A DNA stretch of 64,000 nt from Mycolicibacterium sp. TUM20985 (GCF_030295745.1 NZ_AP027291.1:2728001-2792000); one strand, 5' to 3'; positions 33,702-42,318 are shown, counted from the first letter of the stretch. Notes: a model not told the origin generated them from the sequence alone. Translations and numbers: made by a program.

Positions 33702-34192
33702 GCTTGCTCCTGTTTGATGTAGTCGAAGAAGGTTCGGATGTCCGGCGGGACGTACGCGATCTCGAGGCAGGGCACGCCGGCGTCCGCTGCGGAGACGTAG
33801 GCGAAGCGCATCCCGCCCGGCATGACGCCCTGCGAGAGCACCGGCGCACCGTCCCGTTCGGCGTCGCGCACCATGGCCTCGAAGGTCTCCACGTCGGCGG
33901 CCTCGATGCAGACGTGGTGCAGTCCCGGGCCCGCAGTGTCGAGGAACTCGGCGTAGACGCTCTCGCCGCGGACCGGCTCGATGACCTCGAGCTGGGTGTC
34001 CCCGGCGTAGGAGAGCGAGACGTTGGCGACGAAGTCGGCGGGCCGCCCGCGATGTGTGCAGGTGTCGGGGCCGAAGTGGACGTCGGGCATGCGCACCCAC
34101 TTCTTGGCGCCCATCAAGCGGGTCAGCGCCGATTGGGTGGCGTCGAGGTCTCGCGTCACCCAGGCAATCTGGACAGGTGTCTGGTCAGGCAT
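33698..34192 (-). CDS. VOC/glyoxalase-superfamily protein
   Basis: Protein of 164 aa with the paired beta-alpha-beta-beta-beta modules of the vicinal oxygen chelate superfamily. The N-terminal module begins VQIAWVTRDLDATQSALTRLMG and includes TQLEVIEPVRGESVYAEFLDTAGPGLHHVCIEA, which supplies a likely metal-binding glutamate and histidine; the second module ends CLEIAYVPPD. Possible epimerase, lyase or dioxygenase; not determined. Directly upstream of, and overlapping, the flavoprotein gene, suggesting sequential steps in the same pathway. Confidence 0.82.
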   Translation of the reverse strand: MPDQTPVQIAWVTRDLDATQSALTRLMGAKKWVRMPDVHFGPDTCTHRGRPADFVANVSLSYAGDTQLEVIEPVRGESVYAEFLDTAGPGLHHVCIEAADVETFEAMVRDAERDGAPVLSQGVMPGGMRFAYVSAADAGVPCLEIAYVPPDIRTFFDYIKQEQA

Positions 34193-34238
34193 CGCTCAGA
34201 AGGATATCCCCGTCGGGGACCGCTGGCTAGAACGTGTT

Positions 34239-34922
34239 CTAGTTCGCGGCCAGGGCGGTGATGAGGAGCTGGATCTGTCCGTCGAAGACGTCGGCGGGGT
34301 CCGACAGGGTGTCGGCGCCGTACTGACCGAACACCTCGAGGCTGATCGCCCCGAGCATCGTCGACCACAGCAGGAAGCACTTCAACACCGTGGCGTCCCC
34401 GCCGTCGAACGCGAATTCGGTTCGGAGGCCGTCGAAGTCGGCTGCGGTCGATCGAGACGGGGTGGGGCCCCCGTCGGGCACCTCGCCAGCCTCGACGCCG
34501 GCGGCCACCACCGCGAACAGTGCGGCCACCACGCGCGTGCCGGGGCCGACCGTGAGCTCGGCGGGGGCGTGGTAACCGGGCACGGGACTGCCGTACATCA
34601 GCGCCCAGCTCGCCGGCTGCTCGACGGCCCACCGGCGCGCCGCGCGCGCAATCTCGAGCAGTCGGTCGCGCCAGTCGTCGGTCGCGCCCGCCGCGGCCCG
34701 GTCGACCGTGTCCGCGAGGTCGGTGTACGCATCGACGATCAGCAACGTCAGGAGCTCGTCGCGGCTCGCCACGTAGCGATACACCGCCGACGACACCATG
34801 CCGAGGTCGCGGGCGATCGCCCGCAACGACAATCCGGCCGCCCCGTCGGTCACCAGATGCCGGCGGCCGACCTCGATGATGTCCCGTTCGATGCGGTCGC
34901 GGGTCTCCTGCCGTTTGCCCAT
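34239..34922 (-). CDS. TetR-family regulator (Rv1816-like)
   Basis: Repressor of 227 aa. The N-terminal TetR helix-turn-helix is clear (about residues 10-60: RIERDIIEVGRRHL...GLSLRAIARDLGMVSSAVYRYVASRDELLTLLIVDAY). The C-terminal domain (about 75-225) contains WALMYGSPVPGYHAP and LWSTMLGAISLEVFGQYG, the WHG-type ligand domain. I chose the ATG that starts GKRQETRD. Transcribed divergently from a nitroreductase gene, with two copies of a dyad between them that are the likely operators. Confidence 0.92.
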   Translation of the reverse strand: MGKRQETRDRIERDIIEVGRRHLVTDGAAGLSLRAIARDLGMVSSAVYRYVASRDELLTLLIVDAYTDLADTVDRAAAGATDDWRDRLLEIARAARRWAVEQPASWALMYGSPVPGYHAPAELTVGPGTRVVAALFAVVAAGVEAGEVPDGGPTPSRSTAADFDGLRTEFAFDGGDATVLKCFLLWSTMLGAISLEVFGQYGADTLSDPADVFDGQIQLLITALAAN

Positions 34923-34934
34923 GCGCTCAGTGTC

Positions 34935-34967
34935 GCACAAAACGAGAGCGATGCTCTTGCTTTGTGC
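34935..34967. promoter_or_regulatory. TetR operator, copy 1
   Basis: Left arm GCACAAAACGAGAGC and the complement of the right arm (GCACAAAGCAAGAGC) match at 13 of 15 positions around a 3-bp centre. It begins 12 bp before the TetR ATG, so binding would repress tetR itself. Confidence 0.75.
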
Positions 34968-34986
34968 GCGACTTCGTGCCACGCTC

Positions 34987-35010
34987 AACGAGAGCACTGC
35001 TCACTTTATT
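34987..35010. promoter_or_regulatory. TetR operator, copy 2 (weaker)
   Basis: Shares AACGAGAGC-N2-TGCTC and a following TTT block with copy 1, 46 bp away (AACGAGAGC at 34941 and 34987). It lies just upstream of the nitroreductase start and could control that promoter. Confidence 0.6.
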
Positions 35011-35031
35011 CTTCACGATCGAGGAGCCGAT

Positions 35032-35472
35032 ATGACCACCATCCGCTACGACGAGCCGAACGACCTCGCCCAGGCTGCCAACGCGATCCTTCGATGGCTC
35101 GCCGAGGCGGGGCTCAGCATCGCCGGGTCGTGCGCGCTGCGCGTCCGCGGCCGCAAGACTGGAACCCTTCGCGCGGTGGTGATCAACCTGATGACCGTCG
35201 ACGGCCGGGACTTCGTGGTGTCCCCACGCGGCAACACACAGTGGGCCCGCAACGCCAGGGCCGCTGGCCGAGTAGAGATCGGTCCGCGGTGGCGTTCGCG
35301 CGAAGTGAGCATCAGCGAGGTCGCCGACGACGACAAGCCCGAACTCCTCACGCGCTACCTCCAGCGTTGGTACTGGGAGGTCAAGGGGCACGTCGGCGGC
35401 CTGACGCCCGAGTCCACCGACGCGCAGGTCCGCGCCGTGGCGCCGTCGATCCCGGTGTTCGAACTGGTGTGA
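35032..35472 (+). CDS. Deazaflavin (F420)-dependent nitroreductase-family protein
   Basis: Protein of 146 aa of the DDN/F420-dependent oxidoreductase family (split-barrel fold). Core motifs are LRVRGRKTGTLRAVVINLMTVDGRDFVVSPRG and NTQWARNARAAGRVEI, which contact F420 in relatives. These enzymes reduce quinones and activate nitroimidazole prodrugs in M. tuberculosis, but the physiological substrate here is unknown. ATG with GAGGAG 6 nt upstream. Divergent from the TetR gene that probably controls it. Confidence 0.88.
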   Translation: MTTIRYDEPNDLAQAANAILRWLAEAGLSIAGSCALRVRGRKTGTLRAVVINLMTVDGRDFVVSPRGNTQWARNARAAGRVEIGPRWRSREVSISEVADDDKPELLTRYLQRWYWEVKGHVGGLTPESTDAQVRAVAPSIPVFELV

Positions 35473-35483
35473 CGGTCCGCCCG

Positions 35484-36125
35484 TCAGGCGCCGCCGCGCA
35501 ACATCTGCACGATCGTGGCAGCGGTGGCGGCGCCGAGCTCACCGGAGATCTGGATCGACTGGCCGTCGATGGCCTGGCTGATCGCCGGTGCGGCCAGCAC
35601 CACCCCGTTGCGGACGAAGGCCAGCTGCTTGCCGACGTTGGCGGCGGTGTACCTCGCGAAGTCGGCGCTCGACCCGGCGGTCATCGACATTTGCACGGTG
35701 TGGAAGTCGCCCGTCGGAAGCTTCGTCTCGGTGGCCCCGGTCAGATTGAGCGACAAGGCAACTGGACCGAGCTGGTACACCGCGGCACGGTCGACGTCAC
35801 ACGCCCGAATGGGCGCCTCCGGCGGCGTCGGCGGTGGAACGGGCGGGCAGTCCTCGGGATTGGCGACCAGCGGTACCTCCACCACGGGCCGCACGGCAAG
35901 CGGTATCCCGAGCACCGGCGGGGTCACGGTCGTCGGCATGGTGGGAGTGCGCTGCGGGACCCGGCCCTGGTCCTTCATCATGAAGGCCATCGCGACGCCG
36001 ACGACGAGGGTGCTGACCATGGCCAGGATGCCGATCGACGCCAACACGGCGATCATGACCCGGCGAACGGTCCACGGCTCCCCCGGGGCGAACCAGGCGA
36101 ACCACGAATAGAGCCGATAGCGCAT
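35484..36125 (-). CDS. Single-pass membrane protein with SecD P1-head-like domain
   Basis: Protein of 213 aa. One transmembrane helix (about residues 24-48, IAVLASIGILAMVSTLVVGVAMAFM) is followed by a Pro/Thr/Val-rich linker (about 52-95). The exported domain (about 115-213) resembles the P1 head subdomain of SecD (SLNLTGATETKLPTG, AVNVGKQL-like text, FVRNGVVLAAPAISQAI, IQISGELGAATAATIVQML). There are no other SecD helices, so it is not a translocase subunit by itself. Lies 6 nt after the serine protease gene and is likely cotranscribed with it. Confidence 0.72.
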   Translation of the reverse strand: MRYRLYSWFAWFAPGEPWTVRRVMIAVLASIGILAMVSTLVVGVAMAFMMKDQGRVPQRTPTMPTTVTPPVLGIPLAVRPVVEVPLVANPEDCPPVPPPTPPEAPIRACDVDRAAVYQLGPVALSLNLTGATETKLPTGDFHTVQMSMTAGSSADFARYTAANVGKQLAFVRNGVVLAAPAISQAIDGQSIQISGELGAATAATIVQMLRGGA

Positions 36126-36131
36126 CAGCGG

Positions 36132-36839
36132 TCAGGCCGGCGGCGGGGCTCCCGGTGCGGGCGCAGCGGAGGCGATCCCGGCGGAGGCGCTGATGACCTC
36201 TTCGCGGATCTGCTGATCGGTCTTGGACCACGTGACGGCGGCGGGGTACTGCCCCCACGTGCTGTTGAACATCCCGATGATGACGGCGCGCCCGTCATCG
36301 GTGAGCACGTAGACGGGGCCACCCGAATCACCCTTCTGGCTGACGACGCCGTTGGCCATCGTGAACCACCCGTTGTTGACGGCCTCCACAGTGCCACAGC
36401 TCTCACCGGTCACTACGCCGAAGTGGCACACGCGTTGACCCTGTCGGGGCACGATCGCCGGGTCGAAGGACAGGGACCTCCCGCTGGGCAGGACGTCGTT
36501 GATCTGCACGTCGGGGGCCAGGGCGATGGCCTCCCAGTCGGAGATGTCGTGATCGGTGGAGACGGTTGCGCCGTCGGGGGTGTTGTCGCGGAAGACGGTT
36601 TGCCGACCGACGACGTTGCCGTCCTTGTCACCGACGGACCCACTCCCGCGGCAGTGCCCGGCCGTGTAACCGGTCCTGGTCGCGACGTCGACGTACGCGA
36701 GCGTGCACTTGTTGGTGTCCTGGCGAATCTCCATGCCCGGATGGACCACGACGCCCGGCGCGGCGTGCGCAGGCGCGGAACTCAGTACGGCGATCGAAGC
36801 GGCTGCCAGCACGACCGCGCGCAAGGGTGTTCGGCGCAA
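36132..36839 (-). CDS. Secreted trypsin-like serine protease (Rv1815-like)
   Basis: Exported protease of 235 aa. Signal peptide (about residues 1-27, ending SAPAHA-AP). Chymotrypsin-fold triad candidates are His in GYTAGHCRG, Asp in STDHDISDWEA, and Ser in KGDSGGPVYV. Cysteines at the histidine loop and in VCHF/GESCG could form disulphides. The last 25 residues are Ala/Pro-rich. Likely acts in the cell wall or outside the cell. Rv1815, its counterpart, is described as a cell-envelope protein; its substrate is unknown. Confidence 0.88.
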   Translation of the reverse strand: MRRTPLRAVVLAAASIAVLSSAPAHAAPGVVVHPGMEIRQDTNKCTLAYVDVATRTGYTAGHCRGSGSVGDKDGNVVGRQTVFRDNTPDGATVSTDHDISDWEAIALAPDVQINDVLPSGRSLSFDPAIVPRQGQRVCHFGVVTGESCGTVEAVNNGWFTMANGVVSQKGDSGGPVYVLTDDGRAVIIGMFNSTWGQYPAAVTWSKTDQQIREEVISASAGIASAAPAPGAPPPA

Positions 36840-36889
36840 CGTCGTCTCCGATCGCTAGAAGGGCGAATGTCGAGCGTACCGAGAGCAAA

Positions 36890-36919
36890 GGCGGCCCGCA
36901 CCCAAAGGTGCGAGCCGCC
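36890..36919 (-). terminator. Intrinsic terminator after the lectin gene
   Basis: Minus-strand hairpin GGCGGCTCGCACC / GGTGCGGGCCGCC with a short loop, followed by TTTGCTC. It lies 33 nt beyond the lectin stop. Confidence 0.7.
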
Positions 36920-36952
36920 TCGTCTGCCTTCGACTACGGAATCGTCGCGATG

Positions 36953-37582
36953 CTACGGAATCGTTACAACCTGACCGGGATGGATCAGATCGGGGTTGGC
37001 GATGCCGCTCGCGGAGGCGATGTCGTGGTACCTGTTGCCGTCACCGTAGAACCGTTCCGCGATGGCCCACAACGTGTCACCCGACACCACGGTGTAGGTC
37101 CGGGCGGCAGGCGGCGGCGGTGGTGGTGGTGGCGGGGGCGGCGGTGCCGGAGGAGCCACCGCCGGAGGCGCGTCCTGGGTGACCGCGGCGGGCACCACCT
37201 CGGCTTCGGCCGGTGCGTCGGTGACCGGTGGCGGAGACGCGGGCACCTCGTCGGTCTTGGTGTCGGACGACCACGCCGGCCCGTCGAACCCGTACAGCAC
37301 GAGGTTGCGATCGTTCTGCAGGACTAGACGAACGTCCTTGGCGCCCTTGGTCTGGCTGGCCCACACCGGATCCTTGGGGGTGTAGAGAACGAAGTTGCCG
37401 TCGCTCTGCACCTCGGCACGGACCACGTTCTTCCCGTTGGTTCCCGTCGACCAGACGGATTCGGCGCCGGCGTAGAGCACCATGTTTCCGTCGTCCTGCA
37501 GGATCAGCCGGTACGCCCCGTTCTCGGACGTCAACGCCTGACCCACCTCCAACTTCTCACCGTTGTGAAGTCTGTCTCCCAC
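36953..37582 (-). CDS. LysM plus B-type (mannose-binding) lectin protein
   Basis: Protein of 209 aa. A bulb-type lectin domain (about residues 1-108) has three mannose-site copies of the pattern QxDxNxVxY: QDDGNMVLY, QSDGNFVLY, QNDRNLVLY. A Pro-rich linker (about 115-157) leads to one C-terminal LysM domain (YTVVSGDTLWAIAERFYGDG) for peptidoglycan binding. It has no signal peptide. GTG start has GAGGAAAGG at a good distance. Corresponds to the characterised M. smegmatis lectin MSL (MSMEG_3662), which binds mannan. It may link mannosylated lipoglycans and peptidoglycan. Confidence 0.93.
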   Translation of the reverse strand: MGDRLHNGEKLEVGQALTSENGAYRLILQDDGNMVLYAGAESVWSTGTNGKNVVRAEVQSDGNFVLYTPKDPVWASQTKGAKDVRLVLQNDRNLVLYGFDGPAWSSDTKTDEVPASPPPVTDAPAEAEVVPAAVTQDAPPAVAPPAPPPPPPPPPPPPAARTYTVVSGDTLWAIAERFYGDGNRYHDIASASGIANPDLIHPGQVVTIP

Positions 37583-37703
37583 GATCGTGTACCTTTCCTC
37601 GTTTGGCACGGGGCAGCCTACTGGCCGCCGTGCGCCGCGGAGGGCGTTCGGCTTGGTGCGATGAAAACGCTTGTCGAACAGTCGGTTGCGTGCCGACGAC
37701 GAC

Positions 37704-39119
37704 TTAGGAGTCGAACCCGAGACCGAGGGCGTCGAGCGTGCGGAGGAGCACGTTGCGGTGGCCGGCGGAGTGATCGGCGCGGTCGAGGGACCACCGCGTC
37801 GCTTGGATGCCGACACTGGCAAACGGCTCAGGCGGGAATGGAAGCGGCTTCCGGCGCACCATCTCCAGCTCCGTCCGCGGTGTCGGCACACCGCCGAGCA
37901 GGTCGAGGCAGACGTCTGCGGCAAACCGCGCTGCGCCCACGCCGAGGCCGGTGAAGCCATTGACGTAGGCCACCCGGCCCTCGCGGGCGAGCCCCCAGTG
38001 CGCACAGAACCGGGTGTTGGTGTCGATCGGGCCCGCCCATTTGTGGCTGAACCGGACGTCCTCGAGCTGGGGGAAGGTGATGAAGAAGTGCGCGGCGAGC
38101 CTGCGGTAACTCTCGGGCCGATCCTCGTAGCCGGCGTCGACCTTGCGGCCGAAGTGGTAGATCGCGTCGTAGCCGCCGAAGACGATGCGGTTGTCCTCGG
38201 TCATGCGGTAGTAGTGAAACTGGTTGGCGGAGTCGCCGATTCCCTGACGGTTGCGCCATCCAATGCTGTCCACTTGGGCGTCGGTCAGCGGCTCGGTGGA
38301 CAGTACGTAGTCGTAGACCGGGATTGTGTGGAACGTGTTGCGGCGCAATAGGTGCGGGAATACATTGGTCGCCAGCACGACGCGCTTGGCCGTGATGACG
38401 GCATCGGTGGTGTCGACGTGAATCGACGCCGTGCCCGAGTTCAACGACCGCGCGTTGGTGTGCTCGTAGATGCTGACGCCGGCCTCGGTGCACGCGCGGG
38501 CCAACTCGAGTGCCAGCTTCGCGGGGTGCACGATCGCGCACGTGTCGGCGTGTTGCAGCCCGGCGAGGAACGTCGGCGAGTGCACCTCGGCGCGGATTTC
38601 GGCCTCGTCGAAGAATCGACCCTCACCCTCGGCCGCCGACTCCTTCAGCCAGGCGACCTGATGGGGCTCCGTCGCGACGCCCAGCATCCCGGTCCGTTGC
38701 CACTGGACGTCGAGGCCGAGCTCCTCGATCTCGGCCTGCATACCGTCCAGGTTCTCCAGGCCCATCGCGTCGAGCTGCTCGATCTCCTTGGGCCAGCGCG
38801 TCTTTCCGTTCTCCTTGCCGTGGGTCAGGCTGGCTTCGACGAAGCCCCCGTTGCGGCCGGACGCCGCCCACCCGATGCGGTGGGCGTCGATCAACACGAT
38901 GCGTTGGTCCGGATCGCGCCGGGCGGCATGCAGTGCGGTCCACAGTCCGGCATAGCCGCCACCGACCACCAGGAGGTCGCAGCTGCGGGCCTGGGTCAGC
39001 TTCGGATGATCCGGCCGGTGGGACTCCTCGACGTCGAGCCACATCGAGCCGAAGGCGCTCGCCGCAAGGGACCGTTCGACCAGCGCGGGATCGACGGGAC
39101 GATCGAAGACGGTTTCCAC
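37704..39119 (-). CDS. FAD-dependent amine/amino-acid oxidoreductase (DAO family)
   Basis: Flavoprotein of 471 aa, DadA/PuuB type (PF01266). N-terminal FAD-binding motif DLLVVGGGYAGLWTALHAARR (about residues 47-67) and IGWAASGRNGGF. Also visible are the FAD-domain segment TAKRVVLATN, NQFHYYRMTEDNRIVFGGYDA, and VAYVNGFTGLGVGAARFAADV near the C-terminus. Close relatives oxidise gamma-glutamylputrescine or other N-substituted amino acids; the substrate is not shown here. The GTG start follows TAGGGT by 7 nt (leaderless). Confidence 0.88.
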   Translation of the reverse strand: METVFDRPVDPALVERSLAASAFGSMWLDVEESHRPDHPKLTQARSCDLLVVGGGYAGLWTALHAARRDPDQRIVLIDAHRIGWAASGRNGGFVEASLTHGKENGKTRWPKEIEQLDAMGLENLDGMQAEIEELGLDVQWQRTGMLGVATEPHQVAWLKESAAEGEGRFFDEAEIRAEVHSPTFLAGLQHADTCAIVHPAKLALELARACTEAGVSIYEHTNARSLNSGTASIHVDTTDAVITAKRVVLATNVFPHLLRRNTFHTIPVYDYVLSTEPLTDAQVDSIGWRNRQGIGDSANQFHYYRMTEDNRIVFGGYDAIYHFGRKVDAGYEDRPESYRRLAAHFFITFPQLEDVRFSHKWAGPIDTNTRFCAHWGLAREGRVAYVNGFTGLGVGAARFAADVCLDLLGGVPTPRTELEMVRRKPLPFPPEPFASVGIQATRWSLDRADHSAGHRNVLLRTLDALGLGFDS

Positions 39120-39132
39120 CCTGCCGACCCTA
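39120..39132 (-). promoter_or_regulatory. Leaderless promoter of the FAD oxidoreductase gene
   Basis: Minus-strand TAGGGT (39127-39132), 7 nt, then GTG. The hexamer overlaps the 3' end of the upstream hydroxylase gene. Confidence 0.5.
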
Positions 39133-40068
39133 CCCAGGTGCGGCGGCGGTGAGATTGGCCGGCGCCGGGCGTCGCGGAGCCCAGCCCGGCGGGCCGAAGA
39201 CGTAGCCGGCGCGGTCGCGCCACCGGCTCGCCTGCCGGACGTCGCGGGCGATGGCCACGTATTCGTGGGTCTGCAACTTCCAGACGTCATAGGTCGAGAC
39301 CTGCTTGGTCAGTCCGTAGTGCGGCCGAAACAGCTCGTCGCGATAGGTCCCGAACAGACGATCCCAGAGGATGAGGATGCCCCCGTAGTTCTTGTCGAGG
39401 TACTCGGGGTCCATGCCGTGGTGCACGCGGTGATGTGACGGAGTGTTGAAGACGTATTCGATGGGGCGCCACATCCTGCCGATGCGTTCGGTGTGCACCC
39501 AAAACTGGTAGATGAGGTTGAGCGAGAAGCTGGCGAACACCATCCACGGCGGAATGCCCAACAGCGGCAAGGGAATCCAAATCAGGATCTCTCCGCTGTT
39601 GTTCCACTTCTGGCGCAGCGCGGTGGCGAAGTTGAAGTACTGACTGGAGTGGTGTGCCTGATGCGTCGCCCACACCAGCCGGACGCGGTGCGCGATGCGG
39701 TGATAGGCGTAGAAGAGGAGGTCGACGCCGACTATGGCGATGACCCAGGTGTACCAGGCGGTCGACGGGAGGTGCCACGGCGCGAGGTAGGCGTAGATCG
39801 CGGCATAGCCGACCAGCGCGAGAGCCTTCCAGGCGCCCGTGGTCGCGACCGACACCAACCCCATCGAGATGCTGGTCCAGGCGTCGCGCCGCAGATAGGC
39901 CCCCGACGGCGCGCGGTCGTCGGCTAGGCGGTCGAGCGTCCGCGCCGCGGTCCACTCGACGACGAGTAGCAGCAGGAAGAAGGGGATCGCGAACAGCACG
40001 GGATCCCGCAGCTGCGGCGGCAAGACGTCCAGGAAGCCGCGAATGCCGTCCCACCAGTGCACGCCCAC
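39130..40068 (-). CDS. Sterol desaturase/fatty acid hydroxylase family protein (Rv1814-like)
   Basis: Membrane-bound di-iron enzyme of 312 aa. Histidine clusters typical of the family are HRIAHR, HQAHHSSQ and HHRVHHG, spread through residues 130-235 between four or so membrane helices. Rv1814 is annotated erg3 (C-5 sterol desaturase), but mycobacteria lack a full sterol pathway, so hydroxylation or desaturation of another lipid is more likely. GTG start. The DUF after the last His box ends with a Pro/Ala-rich tail. Confidence 0.9.
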   Translation of the reverse strand: MGVHWWDGIRGFLDVLPPQLRDPVLFAIPFFLLLLVVEWTAARTLDRLADDRAPSGAYLRRDAWTSISMGLVSVATTGAWKALALVGYAAIYAYLAPWHLPSTAWYTWVIAIVGVDLLFYAYHRIAHRVRLVWATHQAHHSSQYFNFATALRQKWNNSGEILIWIPLPLLGIPPWMVFASFSLNLIYQFWVHTERIGRMWRPIEYVFNTPSHHRVHHGMDPEYLDKNYGGILILWDRLFGTYRDELFRPHYGLTKQVSTYDVWKLQTHEYVAIARDVRQASRWRDRAGYVFGPPGWAPRRPAPANLTAAAPG

Positions 40069-40105
40069 ACCTCCTTCTCGAGAGGCGATCTTAACCAGCT
40101 GCCGC

Positions 40106-41674
40106 CTAGCGGAAGCTCAGTACGTCGTTCCCCCACGCCGCCCGCAGCTGGCGGTCGGCATCCTCGACCACGACGTCCTGCTTGTCGAGCAGCAGCGTGG
40201 CCCGGTCCTCGTCGCGGTAGCGCCGCCAGTGTGGCTCCCCCGGCAGGCCGGTGGGCTCACCGGTCGCGGCGAAGTTGACCCAGCGGGTGCGGATCCGTTC
40301 CGACAGTGCCGCCCCGACCTTGAGCCCGCCCAGCTTGAACGTCGGGTCCTTCGGTCCTGCGACGAGATTGCCCCAGACGTAGGGCAGTTCGGTGGCATGC
40401 GCGGCGCCGAGCCGCAGCAGGCGCAACATCGGTGTCGCCCAGTCGAACCGGTAGGTATAGACGGGGGCGGCCTTGGCGTGGCCCTCCGCGAACCAGATGG
40501 TCGGCATCCGGAAGCCGATGTCGCGGGCGACGCCCATGCCGGGTGTCTTGCCCCGGCCGCGGTAGGCCGTCACTAGATCCGCTTCGCTGGGCAGCTGCAA
40601 CCCGGGTTGCTCGGCGGCGATCCCGTCGAACATGGCCTTGATCGCGGGCGGGGTGATGGGCATCAGCGGCGACTTCATGAAGCGGAACAGGGCCGCCTCG
40701 TGCTTGTTGGTGCCGATGATCAGGGGCACCGGATGCGTGCCGCCCGCGCGCGCGACCGCCACGGGATAGTCGGGAACCAGATCCCCGTCGACGATCGGCG
40801 CGTACGCCAGCGTTCCTGGCGTGCGCACCGGCACCTCGTCGAACAGGCGCTTGGAGGCGATCAGCAGCTGGCCCATCGGGGCGGCGGGCAGGCGGTCCGC
40901 CTCGTCTTCTCTCACCCCGAGGGTGTCGAGGAATTCCTCGGCGATGCGCCTGGAGCGGCTGGCGTCGTAGACCGACGTCGCGGGCGAACTCTGCGCGATG
41001 GCCGCGGAGAACAGACCGGACGCGGCCGGACTTGCCAGCAGCGTCGTGACGATGCCCGCGCCCGCGGACTCGCCGAACAGCGTCACCCTGGCGGGGTCGC
41101 CCCCGAAGGCGGTGATGTTGTCTCGCACCCACTGCAGCGCGAACAACACGTCGCGAAGGCCGAGGTTGCTCTCGAAGCGGGTGCGGTCGGTGCTGAACGA
41201 CGACAGGTCCAGGAAGCCGAACGCCCCGAGCCGGTAGTTCACCGTCACGATCACGGCGTTCCCGCTGCTCGCCAACACGCGTCCGCGGTACAGCGACTGC
41301 GCCGAGGACCCCAGCACGTACGCGCCACCGTGTACCCACACCATCACGGGCTTGCCCGCGCCGGCCTCGGTGTCCGACGACGCCCACACGTTCAGCGTCA
41401 GCGAGTCGTCGCCCTGCGGCGCGCCGAGGTCGATCGGGATGCGCGGGTCGGTCGGCTGATGGCAGGCCGGCCCGACGCGGGTGGCGTCGGCGACGTCGGT
41501 CCAGGGATCCGGCGGGCGCGGCGCGCGCCATCGCAGATCGGCGACGGGTGGTGCCGCGTAACGGACGCCGCGCCATGACTTGACCCCGCCGTCGTCGACC
41601 CCGCGGACGCGTCCGTAGGCGGTCTCGACGATCGGCGCCTCGACCGATCGACCGCTGCTCGGCGCCGCCGTCAC
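40106..41674 (-). CDS. Type B carboxylesterase/lipase (LipT-like)
   Basis: Alpha/beta hydrolase of 522 aa, carboxylesterase type B. Nucleophile Ser in TLFGESAGAGI (about residue 200), oxyanion region WVHGGAYVLGS (about 110-120), acidic residue around 320 and catalytic His in ATELPYVWG region near 430. No signal peptide is seen. Hydrolyses carboxylic esters; the natural substrate is unknown. Its start overlaps the stop of the upstream VWA protein gene by 4 nt. Confidence 0.9.
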   Translation of the reverse strand: MTAAPSSGRSVEAPIVETAYGRVRGVDDGGVKSWRGVRYAAPPVADLRWRAPRPPDPWTDVADATRVGPACHQPTDPRIPIDLGAPQGDDSLTLNVWASSDTEAGAGKPVMVWVHGGAYVLGSSAQSLYRGRVLASSGNAVIVTVNYRLGAFGFLDLSSFSTDRTRFESNLGLRDVLFALQWVRDNITAFGGDPARVTLFGESAGAGIVTTLLASPAASGLFSAAIAQSSPATSVYDASRSRRIAEEFLDTLGVREDEADRLPAAPMGQLLIASKRLFDEVPVRTPGTLAYAPIVDGDLVPDYPVAVARAGGTHPVPLIIGTNKHEAALFRFMKSPLMPITPPAIKAMFDGIAAEQPGLQLPSEADLVTAYRGRGKTPGMGVARDIGFRMPTIWFAEGHAKAAPVYTYRFDWATPMLRLLRLGAAHATELPYVWGNLVAGPKDPTFKLGGLKVGAALSERIRTRWVNFAATGEPTGLPGEPHWRRYRDEDRATLLLDKQDVVVEDADRQLRAAWGNDVLSFR

Positions 41675-42318
41675 CGGCGAGTGCCCTTCGCGCCCACCCG
41701 GTCCGCGTCCGAGAAGCCGGGGGCCGCCTTACCGGGCGCCACGCCACGCTGCCGGGACACGTAGCCGGTGGTCGCCGCCATCGCCGAGGCCACGCCGGTG
41801 TCACTCGCCTCGTAGGTCATCGACCGGTCGGCCGCGAACCCCATCCGGGCGCCGACCGCGACGGCGTCCATGTTGGCGCCCAGGAACACGAAGTACCAGG
41901 AGTACTCGCCCTCCTGGCGCTTGATCGCGGCGCTGACGGCCTCGTGCGTCCACTCGACGCTCGAGTTCTCGTGACCGTCGGTCATGACGACGACGATCAC
42001 GTGGCCGGGGCGCTGGTCCTCGGGCCGTGCCGCCAGCTCGGCGCCGACGTCGGTGATCAACCGGCCGACCCCGTCGTACAACGCGGTGGCGCCGCGTGGT
42101 TGCAACTGCAACGGCGGCACGTCGGCGATCGGGCGGTCTGCGTAGACCACCTCGTAGTGCGTGTCGAACTGCGCCAGCGTGACCGTGGCCTCCCCCGGCT
42201 GCTCGGCCTGCTCGGCGATGAACGCGTTGAAACCACCCTCGGTATCGGCCTTGATGCTCTCCATCGAACCCGACCGGTCGAGCAGTACGGCAATCAGCGT
42301 GCGCTGTGGATCCGTCAC
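41671..42318 (-). CDS. Soluble VWA-domain protein
   Basis: Protein of 215 aa made almost entirely of a von Willebrand A domain with intact metal site: DRSGSM (about residues 14-19), a Thr in RGATALYD, and Asp in MTDGHEN. No signal peptide or membrane segment, so it is probably a cytoplasmic protein-interaction module. The C-terminus is basic and Gly/Ala-rich. GTG start with GAAGGAG. Translationally coupled to the downstream carboxylesterase gene; any functional link is unknown. Confidence 0.85.
   Translation of the reverse strand: MTDPQRTLIAVLLDRSGSMESIKADTEGGFNAFIAEQAEQPGEATVTLAQFDTHYEVVYADRPIADVPPLQLQPRGATALYDGVGRLITDVGAELAARPEDQRPGHVIVVVMTDGHENSSVEWTHEAVSAAIKRQEGEYSWYFVFLGANMDAVAVGARMGFAADRSMTYEASDTGVASAMAATTGYVSRQRGVAPGKAAPGFSDADRVGAKGTRR

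Noticed and set aside
37100..37150. GGC/GGT repeat array as a microsatellite or CRISPR-like repeat
   Set aside because: It encodes the proline-rich linker of the LysM lectin; there are no spacers.
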